NCBI GenBank assembly: GCA_026419785.1
Contig: JAODTK010001610.1
Span: 1-64,000, forward strand
From: Sclerodactyla briareus
Taxonomy: Eukaryota > Echinodermata > Holothuroidea > Dendrochirotida > Sclerodactylidae
Reading direction: 5' to 3'
Length of the DNA: 64,000 bases
Part shown: piece after piece, positions 1 through 11,884 of the stretch
Numbering within the stretch: position 1 is the stretch's first letter
How the letters are laid out: each line of letters begins with the position of its first letter
Position numbers and translations under genes: made by a program
Notes under the pieces: generated by a model
What the model was told of the DNA's origin: nothing
The model's input: only the letters and a program-made list of their open reading frames with translations
Database searches by the model: none

Positions 1-371
1 ACAACACTGTGGCGCTCGCTCAAAAAGCTCATCATCCAACCTGCGTATGGCCCAAATTCCCTTTTGCACGACGCCTCTGCCCCCACACCTCTTCCAGCGC
101 CTCCCACTGGAAATTCTAGCTACGCTACTGGAGTAAAGTCACCAAAAGTACTCGTTCCTGACATTTGAGTGCCTATTTCTCTCGAAACTTTCTAACAATC
201 GGGGCCAAGCATGATTGGGCTCCGCTTAGTACACCGGCAAAAAAATCATCTCCCATTCCACAACGGTGTGGTACTTAATCACTATTGTCACTTCGCTAAT
301 CAGATTATTAATGTTGTGCTAGATTTATCTCCTATATCCTGGCAGAGTGACACAACCTTCAACATACTTTT
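1..371. other. No gene recognised
   Basis: Stop-rich sequence. A short open frame beginning at 211 has no recognisable domain and runs into a dispersed repeat copy. Confidence 0.5.
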
Positions 372-509
372 TCTTACTGCAAAAACCGCACATCCAGATT
401 TTTTGCAATTAGTCCCGGCAAGTGTCATTTCCGGAGATCTCGGAGGTATAAAACGCCAAATTTTCTGAGTGAGCTATCGCGCCAACCAATGGTGGCGCTC
501 CGTTTAGGA
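372..509 (+). repeat. Dispersed copy of the 190-bp satellite-related repeat (family R1)
   Basis: The copy carries the family hallmarks in order: a TTACTGC start, a GTGTCATTTCCGG block (family form GTGCCGTTCCGGC), and a terminal palindrome GCGCCAACCAATGGTGGCGC followed by TCCG-TTAG. The same order of motifs is seen in the tandem array at 46.0-47.1 kb and at several other sites. The two short arms GCGCCA and TGGCGC would form a hairpin close to the right edge. Confidence 0.6.
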
Positions 510-1141
510 TTATAAAATTGCAGTCCACATCATCTCTGGTCGTGCATACAATACCTGTCAAAAGAACGACAGAAAAACGGGCTAAACCCCCGAAGTATCA
601 AAATCATGCATGATTTTCCAGGCGTTGGTTCGTGTTTCGTCCAATGCATTGGTAGCGCAGTTCATAGACAGTACTCAGAGAGATAAGGCCGTATTACATG
701 TGCATCAATGATCTCGATCAGCCTAATATGAAGGTGTACGAATTTATGAATGGCAAAATGCACATGTCCAACATACCTAAACACATCAGTTATTCAAACA
801 TGAACCGATTTGTCACCATCCATTTTTCCTTTTTTTTTTTTTGGCTGATTACATTACGGCACTGTAATCTTATCATTGACCATGAATGGTGAAGTTGTTC
901 CGATGTCGGGCATACACTGTAAATGGGCTGATCGGGCAGAGGAATCAATTATGTCACTCATATAACGTTGGTTTATATATACGTGAAAATGTATGTGGAG
1001 AAAGAAAACCCATCCCTCACATATAGATTCAAATATTCCAGTAAGAGTTCAAAGATCATTTTTTTGTTTTCAGGTTATCCCACCAGAGCAGTCGCCTTCG
1101 TTCCCTTAGCCGATAGTGTTGAGTATGAACGGTTCATCTCA
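510..1141. other. No gene recognised
   Basis: AT-rich, including a 12-T run near 831. Short open frames here lack domains, and no RNA gene was recognised. Confidence 0.5.
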
Positions 1142-1241
1142 GTCTCCCGAGCGGGCCATTTCCCGGCGATCAAGGAGGTGTTAAAAAAACCACAAAATGT
1201 TCTTGCGTGTTCCGGCCAACCTATGGTGGCGCACCGCTTAG
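1142..1241 (+). repeat. Dispersed R1 repeat copy
   Basis: Diverged copy with GGGCCATTTCCCGGCGATC, a CTTGCGTGTTCCGGCCAACC block and GGTGGCGCACCGCTTAGATAG at the right. It matches the right half of the R1 unit seen at 41.1-41.25 kb and at 47.05 kb. Confidence 0.55.
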
Positions 1242-1399
1242 ATAGTTACCCGCGCCCCCGGTTGATAAATCCCGCATGTCCGATGTGCTCAAGTAGTAGG
1301 AGGAAATGGTCCCTGATTTCATCATAAAATTATTAATTACAACTATGCAGCCATTCGTCGTCGGAACATCTTGTCAGAACAGGGGTTATACTAACCAGC

Positions 1400-1580
1400 C
1401 CCTTCCCCCCATGAGCATCATCACCCTCTCAAAAGTGGGGAGGGGATCTGGCCACATTCCACAACAATTTTACGGTGTGAAAATGTTAAAGAAGTCAATA
1501 TGTCAGGCATTGGTCAAAAAGTGACATTTCCCCCCCCCCCCATCTTCCCCCACCTGTTGACGCCCATGGCTCCCTCCCAC
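1400..1580 (+). repeat. Poly(C)-containing dispersed repeat, related to 41.6-41.7 kb
   Basis: CAAAAGTGGGGAGGGG, a poly(C) tract and TGTTGACGCCCATG occur in the same order as AAAGTGGGGGGG, poly(C) and TGTTGACGCCCATG at 41641-41702. The order of short blocks separated by homopolymer runs indicates a shared mobile-element origin. Ends were not defined. Confidence 0.5.
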
Positions 1581-2135
1581 CATGAACTTAAATGACCGAT
1601 TTACCCAGCAGCCTATACAACCATGCACTAGTAAAAACAAATTGCAGCCATACCTAATTACAGGTCCATCACGCCCATTAATCTCCCTATTGACTTGCAC
1701 ATGGAAGCAAAGCTCGAATTCACACCAATTGAATATAAATTAATTACAATCTGTAAATTATTTCCGACTTGTCGAGGTAAAGACTCGCCTCGGGTTGAAA
1801 AGCAAAGCAGCAATCTCAGAGATAAATGACATCTCTGATCATGGAGGATATGGCTTGTAAATTATTAGTGGATATGGGGCAGGGGAGAAAAATGTAGAAA
1901 ATTTGATCTGTTGGTCTGGTAAGGACACACCTACAACATTGATCATCAACAGGTCCCGCGGCACGCGCGCGCTGTTTCACACCTGACTCGCGGCAATCGA
2001 AAATGTAGCCAAACACAATTATAACCTCGTACTGATATTCCGGATTATCTTGGCAGACAATCTGAATTTCAGTTCCAAAAACCAAAAACGATTTTTTTTC
2101 CAAAACGTCATTTCACATATCTTGGTGGTCATTGC
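1581..2135. other. No gene recognised
   Basis: Mixed sequence. A minus-strand open frame (1816-2103) has no recognisable motif, and there is a small GCGCGCGC patch near 1965. Confidence 0.45.
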
Positions 2136-2139
2136 TGTT

Positions 2140-2535
2140 CCTGGGGGTATCGTCCGGGAGAGTTTGTCCGGATAATAGTCCTCGCATGATAGTTATCCCT
2201 AGTACTTGACTTTTCGGGGGTTATTTGGTCCTGGGGTAATGTCCGGTTGGGTTAGATGGGCCCCCGGGGTATTTTGCCCGTTGGGGGTGATTGCAATCTT
2301 GGGGGGTAGTTGTCCTCGGGGGTATGTGTCCCGGGGTTAGTGTCAGGGGGGGGGATGTCTGGGGTGTAGTTGTCCTCGGTGGGTTATTTGTCCTAGGGGT
2401 AATTGTCCGGGAGGTAATTATCCAGAGGGTAATTGTCCGAGAGGGAATTGTCCGGGGGTGGTTGTCCTCGGGTTGGTAGTTGTCCGAAGGGGTTATTGTC
2501 CAGGGGTTATTAGTGCCGGGGGGTAGTCGCCTAGC
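2140..2535 (+). repeat. G/T-rich degenerate minisatellite
   Basis: Many imperfect copies of a ~16-25 base unit approximated by GGGGGTAATTGTCC or GGGGGTAGTTGTCCTC occur in a row. The plus strand is strongly G-rich with repeated GGGG runs, so it could form G-quadruplexes. Open frames across it (for example 2291-2479, rich in V and G) are products of the repeat and not genes. Confidence 0.75.
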
Positions 2536-2540
2536 ACCGA

Positions 2541-3640
2541 TCAGACCAACCGTTCTGGAACTATCGTGGTTATAAGGTTTCTGAATTTGACCTCTGGGAC
2601 CTCAGATGACTTCCGATCTGACCCCAAACACTGGGGTTCATATACTCTCATGGGGAAAACAAACATACCAGTATGAGCTTATCCATCCAGGTGGGGTCAA
2701 CGATTATATGTTAAAGACACAATTGGCTAAAATATCAATTTCACCAATTTCCTATTTCGATCAAATTCACTCTGACCTGAACCAAAAACAATAGGGTTCT
2801 GTTAGCCCATGAGAAAAGAAAGCTTTACACCTAATTTAAACTTGATCAGACCAACCATTCTGGACTTATCAATGTTTACAAGGTTTCCGGACTTGGCCTC
2901 TGGTGACCTTAAAGATGACCTCTGACCTGACCTTCAAACCGATAGGGTTCATGTACTCATCATGGGGAAGACACATCCAAGTATGAGCTTATCCATCAGG
3001 TGGGGTCGAGTTATCGTGTTACAAGCCAGAATTGGCCCAAAATACGAATTTTCCAATCATTTTCTATTTTTCGACCAAAATTCACCCGACATGAACCAAT
3101 CAAAAACAATAGGGTTCTGTACTCCCATAAGCAAGCTATTCACCTAATTTCAGCTTGATAAGACTAAGCATTCTAGACTCATTGTGTTTACAGGGTTTTC
3201 AGACTTTGACTCTGGTGACTCAGTATGACCTCTGACCTACCCAAACAATAGGGTTCATGTTACTCATATGGGGAACACACCTATACCAAGTTGGTTCATC
3301 CATCCGGTGGGGTGAGTTATCGTGTTACAAGCCAAAATTGGGCCAAATGTCGAATTGCACACATTTTCGATTTTCGACAAAATTCAATCCGACTGAACCA
3401 AACACCATAGGGTTCCTGTACTACACCAAAGGAAAGCTTACACCATTTCAACTGATAAGACCAACCATGTCTGGACTCTATCGTGTTTACAAGGTTTTCA
3501 GACTCATGACCTCTGTGACCTCAGAGACATTCTGACTGACCCAAAAACAATTGGGCTCATGGGACTTCATCATGGGGAACACACATACAAGATGAGCCTG
3601 ACCTACCAAGACCTGATCAAGTTATCGTGTTTACAACGCT
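2541..3640 (+). repeat. ~305-bp tandem repeat, about 3.5 copies
   Basis: The landmark (T)CAGACCAACCATTCTGGACT, followed by GTTTACAAGG, recurs at about 2541, 2846, 3159 and 3456, giving periods of roughly 305, 313 and 297 bases. Each unit also contains TGACCTCTGACCTGACC, then AATAGGGTTC, then CATGGGGAA-ACACA, then GGTGGGGT and GTTATCGTGTTACAAGCC. Copies differ by point changes and small indels. The last copy is cut short and runs into a CA microsatellite. Short open frames inside the units are not conserved between copies, so this is noncoding. Confidence 0.85.
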
Positions 3641-3646
3641 GGGCAG

Positions 3647-3677
3647 GCACAACACACATACACACACACACAACACA
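3647..3677 (+). repeat. (CA)n microsatellite
   Basis: Interrupted CA dinucleotide run at the right edge of the 305-bp tandem array. Confidence 0.8.
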
Positions 3678-3914
3678 AAGTGACCTGCATAGATTCCTAT
3701 GACTTCTTCAGGGATCAAAATTGCTGTGCTGCTGCGCGGAATAAAAATTGCTGACAAGTCGAATAAAGGTGATGCGACCACTAAAAAGCTGATACGAACA
3801 TCGTAAAGCTGATACGATGCGATAGGCCTGCTGCAATGACTTTGCAGGAATTGGCGCTCCCATAATAGGCAAATAGTTTATCTGCGGAGCGGCGGATGGC
3901 GACGCTCGAGCGAC

Positions 3915-4140
3915 TTCGGTTTTAATACCCATGTTTTTAAATGCGGGTAAGCAGCTCTACAAGGCATCAGGTCTCTCCGCTCGTTCGTTTGTTCGTTCTT
4001 TGTCATTGGTTAGTTTCATTCGTTTCGTACAGTTATGTTCGTCACGTCAATCCGTAACTTCTGGAAACGTAATGCGTCAGGTTAAAGTTGGTGGGTGGAT
4101 GAAGATGCCTGGCTAGGCGAGTACTACATTTTTTAGCATA
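3915..4140 (+). repeat. Dispersed repeat R2 with GTTCGTTC core, copy 1
   Basis: Shares with 26395-26600 the order GCTCTACAAG-CATCA, a (GTTC)n-like core, TCAGGTTAAAGTTGGTGGGTGGATGAAG and a GGCTAG-CTACATTT right part. The two copies are clearly related but diverged. No coding content is conserved between them. Confidence 0.7.
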
Positions 4141-4679
4141 GTGCTGTTAGTTTTACATTAAGGGAAGTTATCCTAAATTTATCGTCCGCCGCAGGCACTC
4201 CGCCTACTCACGCGGCCGTCATTCATAGCGGCGCCAGCGAGCAGGCTGCCTGTCATGGCACGCCATCGCTATTGTTCGCTCCAGGAGCAGTGGCCTATAA
4301 TGCGCTCCTGCACTGCTGTGATCATTGCTCTAGTGTGCGGAAGTTAATACTCACGGTTATCTCCGTGCGGACCGAGACAAGCCACAATATGGCCTAACAA
4401 TGGTTACGACAACGTGAAAGATCAGAATACTGTGTCGTGAATGGCGCAGACAAAGTGATACAGTTTAGCGACGATCTCATTTTGGATTTCACGAGGCTTG
4501 CCAGAAAATAGGCTGTGAAGTTTTCTTTTAATCATACTTGTACAGGTTAAATTGAAGTATCATTCTTTTCGACGCAGTAGTTTCATGTTGCTATTTGCGC
4601 CATTGTCTACTGTGTTTTTTGTTCGATTTCCCTTGCAGATCATGGAGATAATGAAGAGACGAAAAATGTGGTCTCATTT
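4141..4679. other. No gene recognised
   Basis: Moderately GC-rich between about 4190 and 4320. No convincing exon or RNA gene was seen. Confidence 0.45.
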
Positions 4680-4825
4680 ATCGCCATCCCCACGCCTCTA
4701 GGCAGCGATCCCACCTATCAATTGCTTCAGATTGAAATACCATGAAGTGAGTAAGAAGCCGCCAGAGTAACGAAGCCGGTCAGTCTCGCAGCTTCCTTCC
4801 ATTAGTCCCCCCCCCCCCCCATAAC
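4680..4825 (+). repeat. Dispersed repeat R3 ending in poly(C), copy 1
   Basis: Carries CCCCACGCCTCTAGGC-GCGAT, CACC, CATGAAGTGAG and GAAGCC-GTCAGTCTC-CAGCTT before a poly(C) run. The same order recurs at 5885-6015. Confidence 0.6.
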
Positions 4826-5389
4826 AAGTATTACGGAGGACTCCGTGTTAAATTTGAGAGGCCCACAGAAATTTATGATGGAGAAATAGAGGTGTTGATG
4901 TGAGAGTTGGCTATTGCCTAGCGGCGGATACCTGTAGCAGTGTCGACAAGTTGATTGTTGGACTCGGGTGACATGGTTCACATTCATCCAACTTTTAACA
5001 TCGTGTTGGTATCTTGCGTCAATCACCTCGGTCTGCGAGGTTATTCCGTTTAGACAGGGCCAGAATGCTAAACTCGCATTTCGTAGTTGTACCGGTTACT
5101 TGGAACATTCGTCACCGCCATTAGCCCCAATGCGTGGACTCTTCTCGATGTGTATCTCAGAGATGGAACTATGAGTACACGGATGTTAGTTAATGGTTCC
5201 ATGGAACTCATTTTGGCTTAATCGTGGGTGTCTCCGCAATAGTTTCCCAGAATTGAGCCCCGTGTATCCCAGCGGTTTGCATTGCCGAAGGGGAGCGCCA
5301 ACTCTACTGAAAGGGTGCCCACGATGTTGCTAAATTTGAGTCTGTGGCTGGTTCCTCAAAGTGATATTTGTTATATGTAAATATTTCCG
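4826..5389. other. No gene recognised
   Basis: Mixed intergenic sequence. Frames at 4802-5026 (minus) and 4968-5174 (plus) overlap on opposite strands and neither has a known domain. Confidence 0.4.
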
Positions 5390-5525
5390 AATATTTATTT
5401 TATTATTTTTTTTTCGTTGTTTTTTGTTGTTTGTTGTTTTTTTGTTTCGTGGTTTTTTTTTTTTTTTGTGTTTTTTGTTTTTTCGTTTTTTTTTTTTTGT
5501 TTTTTCGTTTTTTTTTTTTTTTCCA
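5390..5525 (+). repeat. T-rich low-complexity tract
   Basis: Long thymine runs are interrupted by G, CG and GTTG. The overlapping open frames on both strands (poly-F on plus, poly-K on minus) are artefacts of composition. Confidence 0.9.
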
Positions 5526-5884
5526 TTTAATAATTTAGATAAATACCCTAACATACTACGCGGCGCACGTCACCATGCGGTGCTGTTCAGGCGGGCGATT
5601 ATAAGGCTTTGCCCAGAGGATTCAGAACTATGAATTCAGACACGGCTTGGCGCGTGTCTATCGCCGTAGATACTTGCAATATCAAATTCTCTTTTTCAAC
5701 CAGATAACTTACTCTAAGCAGCAGAGACAGGAATGTGTGATTTGTTTTTTCTTTTAATTTACCCGTACAAATGGAATTGAAGGCATATCTTTTCTGTAGT
5801 TGATTTCTCGTGTATTTGCCGCATGTCTCCTATGTTTTGAATATCGTGCGAAAATAAAACAGAAAAACTGTTCTGTCATTTGTC
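5526..5884. other. No gene recognised
   Basis: Ordinary AT-rich sequence in which I see no supported feature. Confidence 0.4.
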
Positions 5885-6015
5885 CACCCCCTAGCTAGGC
5901 GACGATACCACCTTGACTACTGAAACTTCCGATGAACAAGTGAAAATATAGTGAGCATGAGGGAGAAGCCGTCAGTCTCACAGCTTATAGGTTTCATTTA
6001 CCCCCCCCCCCGCCC
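5885..6015 (+). repeat. Dispersed repeat R3, copy 2
   Basis: Matches 4680-4825 in block order (CCCCCTAGCTAGGCGACGAT, CACC, AGTGAGCATGAG, GAAGCCGTCAGTCTCACAG) and again ends at a poly(C) tract. Confidence 0.6.
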
Positions 6016-8699
6016 CGGAAAAGCAAGAAAGAATGAAGATACTGTATAACAGATTATTCCACCAACGAACACCAAACGCCCCCCCCCCCCCCCCCGGGGA
6101 AAACTGGCGTTCAGTAACACGTATACATCGGAAGGTTTATTCGCAGCAAGAAATGTATTATGCGGTTAACTGCCCTACGAATTTCTTGCAGAAAATGTTT
6201 CAAACTGGAAAGTAATTCACTGCAAAACTAGTGGACACAAAATTGAAATAATTTCAAAGGAACAAGTTGCAGCCTTCTTTAACCCTCATCACTAACACAG
6301 TGTATCAGGTAACGACATTTGAACAATTGTCATTGATTAAAATATCCGAAATGTTCTGTTCACGAAGATAAATAACAGCCCTCGCTCTAGAACGCTCAGT
6401 GTGGTATCCGTTTCATACGGGCGGCACGTGGCATGAGCTCGGTCGTGTCTCGGCCGCGCAGCCGGCCAGTGCCGGGCAAACAAAATACGTGACTGAAAAA
6501 TCCCAGCAGCAACTGTACCTTCACTGGCCGGGTACTACATTTTGGCCCAGTTGCACGAGGCTCAGTTGTACGGAACAATATCGTTCTGATACGTGAATCT
6601 TAAGCGTAATAACGACCTAGAAGTCATTATACCACCACTAATGAGGAAAATTGCTCGTTTTATCACAATAAATTTGGGTGGACCGGAAAAAATGATCGCC
6701 ATTTGCGCCAAAATTCAAGGCAATCATGGTGTTATCGTCAGTTTTTCAGGGCTCTTATAATGAGTTCCTTAGTCATTATTGCTCCGCTATGCTGTAAGAT
6801 TTTTCTCATATTCGCTATGCCGAGGCTAACAATGATCTTGAGTGAATCGTATCCCGCCTATACCGTTCATCATAAGATCCCGTTACTCGTCTTGGCATTA
6901 TACGAATCCCGATTCAAAAAATGACTTTACTATTATTCCGCCGTCGAGCTGCAACAATTGAGTGTTTAAAGGCCTTGATTTTTAAAACTGTTAATCCTAT
7001 TGCTTATAGTGTATGGTATAACGGTAATTGTCTTTATATTAATATGCCTATGTGAAATGTAGGTCTGTACGTCTTTGAACAATGATACAATTACATGTTA
7101 TTGGGGGCGTAGGGCGGGGGGGGGAGGTGCACAGTCTAGAGTTAATTTGCAGGGTCCAAGGCCCGTTACGAGAGCGTGTGCGTGTGAAGAATATGTTTTG
7201 CATGGAGACTTCTATAAAAGTAGGGGGTAGGGTAAAGACCCACGGTGCAGTGCGTTGTGCCATGTAACGTGATTTCACAAAATGAAATAAACAAAAAACA
7301 TAGACATGTACCGGGGGTAATAGAATATTAAACATCGGGATCGGCTTTATGGAGTATGTAGCGAAAATAAGAACAGGTTTTGGGAATAAATAAGCCAAAC
7401 TATGATTCAAAATCAAAACGCAATTACAACCTGTTAAGCAGTTCATCATTTGGCTCCGTGCTATTAACAAAAGGTTAGTATATTTCCCGTTTCACTAACG
7501 AATCAAGAAAGAATTCTCTCAAGCCCCTCTGAGATTCTGGTAAGTGCTATAGTCTACTCTCTGAAAAAATATTATAGTTCCCTGCCTAAATGAATGATTT
7601 GAATGCGATTGTTATGCAGGACTACCAAAATAATCGCCGAAAAAAGGTGGCTAGATTTTCCTGGAGTTTGTTCATGCTGCCTGTTACTTCTTTCTTCCCA
7701 ATTCCACATTGCACACAAGCAGTGAAGCGGCAATGAAGACCAAACCGCCACACAGTGCGTTACGGTACCTGGAAATACAGGCCCCACCGCATCAGTTCTC
7801 TCCCGGGCCAGATGGGGCAAACTGTGAGAAGGTGGGCGGAGTTGAAATGTTTCATATCTTGATATTATGCGCCTCATACGTGCGCAAAGTACTTTACACA
7901 ACTGCGGGAGGAATCGTTTCGACTGCAGCTTATTCGGGTTCCCTTTTTTTCAAATCATTTTGGATTGATGTATTGGAATAGTTAATGACGCTGGCTGGCT
8001 GGTGCGTTGCGATAGAGAAAAAAAAAAAAAACACTTTCCATGTTTTTTTGTTTGTTTTGACGTTGTAGGAGAGAGAGTCAGGGAAGGAGTAGAGCTATAT
8101 AGGAGAAGGAAAATCGAGAGATGAAAGTTCAACTGGGAAAAGTGGAAATTATACTCTTTCTGCGACCATTCTAGTGGTTGGGTTTCTAAGAGGGTTTTCT
8201 AGTGGTAGTTGGTAGTGATACTTCTGTTGTGATTAATCCTGTCATATTGAACATATTTTTGGAAACCGTATGGGAAAATGACGATCTAAATTTTCAAAAG
8301 CACATGGCTTGAAAATCATATCCTAACAACACACTATATTAGCTCTTATATGTAGTACACAGAGTAATGTTAAAACTTAGCTACGAACGTATACACGTCG
8401 CGGTCTTCCGAAACTGGAATCATAATTAATTTATTTAGGGTGCGAGCAGGCTAGATCATGCAAATTACACCAAGAATTATATATGCTTATGAATTTTCGC
8501 TGGATGAGTACATTAATTTGATGTTACCGAAAGTTTCAAATCAATTCCTTCATGTGGAAAGTTGCGAACAAACTGAAAAATTTTGAACTTTCCCTAGCAA
8601 AATTGCAGAAATCTAACTCCATTTCCCCAGGCCGCGCGCTAAGGGTACAAGAAAATTATGATCTATACTGCAAAAACACTCGATGAATGAATGTTGCAG
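6016..8699. other. Unassigned intergenic DNA
   Basis: No conserved protein, tRNA or snRNA was recognised. A GC-rich patch lies at 6410-6480. The longest frame, on the minus strand at 7048-7470, is a low-quality reading with no domain. Homopolymer C or G runs occur near 6080 and 7113, and a poly(A) run near 8020. Confidence 0.4.
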
Positions 8700-8885
8700 G
8701 CTGAGTGCATATTGGAACAACCTGCATGTAGACATGAGCGCTGTGAGATGGAAATACTATGATAATCGCTACTTGACCGATTCGAGAAAACGCCCTCCGC
8801 CCGCGTGCATGGAAACGGCTCCATTGAAAATAACGATGAGCTATTAGACTCCCCCCACCCGCCCGCGTGCAATGAAACGCGGCTT
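8700..8885 (+). repeat. Dispersed repeat R4, copy 1
   Basis: Shares CGCTAC-TGACCGATTCGA-AAAA, then CGCCC-CGCGTGCATGGAAACGG, then a second CCCGC-CGCGTGCA-TGAAAC block with 36030-36210. The repeated CGTGCATGGAAAC element suggests an internally repeated structure. Confidence 0.6.
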
Positions 8886-10489
8886 TATACAGTGCTGGTG
8901 CTGGGGCCGAGAGCACATTGTGTTCCCCCGGATAACCGATTGCATCATCCCTCGCCACGGCTGACCAAACATTAAAGAATCTGCACTACTTTAATTATAG
9001 GCGCATTATGTCAGTTTTGGGAGTTTTTCCCATCACGTTGATGGGCGGATCCATGAAACCTCCGCTGTCTGCCCTAGCTAGCTGTGTCCTAGTCAATACA
9101 TGATTGTACAGTACTGCAAAAGACTGGGGTACCAGGGAGGTGGTGGTAGGTATCTGAGGGAATGACAAAATAGTAACGTACCGGGGAAGATGAAATATTT
9201 ATGGCATTTTGTAGTAGGGATTACGTGGAGAAATTGCTGGGGGGGGGGTGGGGGATTCTCACTTCTCTCTCCTGAAACTTTACTCATGTTCTCCCTGGAA
9301 AATTATATTGAATTTGTGGGAAGACGGAAGGGGGGAGGGGGCTCGGCTCCGAGAGCGAATAATTTTCAGCCTGAATTTTTGCCGTATCTTACGCGGCTAC
9401 ATTTCCCACTGAAATCGGTCGGAACCTATTTTTATTTGTTTACTTTGTGCGAGAGTGTAATTGAGTGGGTTTCCTGTATTTTCTCAACCCCCCCCCCATT
9501 GCTATCAATTTAAAAGAAAAGGGCACGGGTAGGGGTTGGTGGCCCAATCCTTTTCGTTGGGGAAATAGTCCGTTGTCGACTCACATTGAAAACACAGGGG
9601 CTCTAGCACTGATTGAAGGTACAAGTAGGGGCCTCTTCCTCCTCCCCCACATTTCTAAAACATTAACGTGACGTCTGAAAATTAGGCCCACATCGGGGCT
9701 CACTTGTAATCCCCCCCCCCGTCCCCCCAACCCTTCTGCAAGCAGAGGACCAATACTACTTGCAACTTTTAACTGGCGAGCGCGGAGCAACGGCAAAGGC
9801 TGAACGGTGCATGTAGCTTGAATGTCATGTCATTAGGCCCATCCCGCCCTTGCGATGCAAGTTCCGCGAGATACTTGTACACGTACATCCGTATTCAGTT
9901 TGCAAAACTTGTAAAATCTCTGCTGATGCGTAATTGGGCTGAGCAAACATGAGGAAGCGAAAGCCGTCGAGTAAGTGGTGGTTGTGATCGAGCCTACTTC
10001 CTCTGTCGAATCGTTTCTTTCTTGATATTATATAGCCACAATTATCCGAACCTTCGGTTCATGGTTCGTAACAAAAGTTCAACTTAGTGGTGTTTACGTG
10101 TACGGTGGCGTCCGGAAAGAATTTTATATTTGTTAGTAGTCATCAGGCTATTCAAGTGACAAATTTCTTCTTTCTCACTTCAATTGCTTAGCACTTCCTT
10201 TCATTCTTGCATGGCCTCTCCTTATTTTCCGTTCTACAGCCTTGATATCCGTCCTCAATATTAAAAACTTTTTTTTTTTTTTTTTTTTTAACAATACACT
10301 TTCTTTACTGACGTGAATTATATGGTAATGCTGTACATTTTGAAAAGTATTTTTGCATTTTTTTCGAGCTCTCTGCCCAGTGAGCTCCTTTCGTCCATTC
10401 TACTTCACTGGCTAGACAATTAATAAGGGCTGTTGTGACCACAATTCTGGATTTCACCCGGGTTGGCTATTTGCTTTTATTTTAAAGAA
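8886..10489. other. Unassigned intergenic DNA
   Basis: Contains G/C homopolymer runs near 9238, 9490 and 9712 and a poly(T) tract near 10270. Frames at 9093-9287, 9190-9513 and 9581-9796 are shadows of these runs. No gene was recognised. Confidence 0.4.
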
Positions 10490-10625
10490 TGGGCATATCA
10501 TGGTTCGTAACCGGGTCACGGAAACCTGGAAAGTCAGGAATTTTTTGCTTTTTCATTTTCCAGCCTTGAAAGTCAATTGGGAAAAGGCAACATGCTCTAA
10601 CAGTCATTGAAAGTCATGGAATTCC
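10490..10625 (+). repeat. GGAAAGTCA-type short repeats
   Basis: Recurring CTGGAAAGTCAGGAATTT, CCTTGAAAGTCAATTGGG and CATTGAAAGTCATGGAATT form a degenerate ~40-base direct repeat. Confidence 0.55.
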
Positions 10626-10926
10626 AATGAATGAGTGGGAAACTGTCACAATGCACTTCTTCCCATTCGTGAATAAAAAAGATGTTCCTCCGATGTTTGT
10701 TCTTTTACTTTCCTTTAATCTCGTCCCATTATCGCGGACACCCGTCGTCACCTGCCAACAACGTCTACGACACGTGGTGGCTACGGTGTCGACGATCGTA
10801 CACAGTATGAAGACTTTGTAACATATGCCGGTTTTTCTCATACGCACACACTCGTACATTAACCCTTACAAAACATACGAAAGTTAGATTCGCTGCCGGC
10901 TCCGAAACTTCATTGGCAGAAATGGT

Positions 10927-11202
10927 GTACCGCAACAGAAATCCGCTCATAACTCGAAAACGGAAGGGATTTCCGCTTTTTCTGCCGTGAGCCGGATTCC
11001 TAAAACTAATTGAAGGATGCTCTTCCGCGGTACCTCTTTCGAAAATCGTCGTAGCCCGGCTATATCTATACTTTTTCGCGGAACTGGGTACCGTTGTCGT
11101 GGCTCCCGGGCTACTTTATTAGGTTTAAGAATCCGTTTACCACCGAAAATCAAAAGTCCCTTCCGTTTTCGAGTTATGGGCGAATTTTCCTGTAAGCGGT
11201 AC
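10927..11202. mobile_element. Fold-back / MITE-like element with long inverted repeats
   Basis: The left arm starts GTACCGC at 10927 and the right arm ends GCGGTAC at 11202. Within the arms, 10948-10969 and 11157-11178 are perfect reverse complements over 22 bases (core AACTCGAAAACGGAAGGG). The inner portions also pair: CGGATTCCTAAAACTAA near 10992 against TTAGGTTTAAGAATCCG near 11119. The whole 276-bp segment can therefore fold back on itself. No convincing target-site duplication was seen. Open frames on both strands through it are consequences of the inverted symmetry. Confidence 0.8.
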
Positions 11203-11884
11203 AAAAGTCACATCCCATTTCGGGAGTGGGAACTGGGTAAGTCATGGGAATTATGTCAAGGCAAAAGTGTAAGAACCCCTGAATAGGAATTTTCGGTATC
11301 ATAGATACGCGATCATACGTACAATAGACGCAACTGTTGCTAGTCGGCGGTCTCGTACTATATGGGCATGAAATAATGTGTAGAAATAAGGAACACAAAC
11401 CACCAATTGGTGGGATTCTATTAAATTTCCAACATAACTGTGACAGCAGAAAAAGTTATCAAACGAAAATGTCAATACACGTGCTAGAGAATCAACACTC
11501 CATTTCTTTCTATCATTAGTGCAGTTGTATAGTGGGGTGGGGGGAACATACATGTTACGCACAGTATACCAGCGTACGTGTACCAAGGCTAATACGAACC
11601 AGGGACTTAATTCAGTTGTTGCTTCGTGTATCTAAGGGCTGTTCTCGTGCCTAACAATAGGTTTGACATCGCCCTAATACCAGCGGGCTTGCGCCGGGCG
11701 CACCGGCAGATTAATTATGACCTAGTATAGTACAACACTACAGGGCGCTGAGGTGTGCGGAGGCGTCCGCCTGGAGCTTCCTCCTTGCCATACGCGCTAA
11801 TCAATGGGCCTCCATAGCAGCCACAATGCGTCCGTCCGACCGACCTGCGTAATACGCATAAAATATTTAGATAACTCCTACATC
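11203..11884. other. No gene recognised
   Basis: Overlapping minus-strand frames at 11174-11398 and 11299-11586 and a plus-strand frame at 11337-11519 have no recognisable domains. Confidence 0.4.

Noticed and set aside
5330..5633. Lysine-rich and phenylalanine-rich frames
   Set aside because: Products of the T-rich low-complexity tract read on each strand.
7048..7470. 140-codon minus-strand frame
   Set aside because: No domain, no splice or start support, and another frame is open on the opposite strand.
10627..10821. CRISPR-like or operon-like arrangement
   Set aside because: No regularly spaced short direct repeats with unique spacers exist anywhere in the window, and all tandem arrays have unit lengths above 100 bases or are simple sequence.
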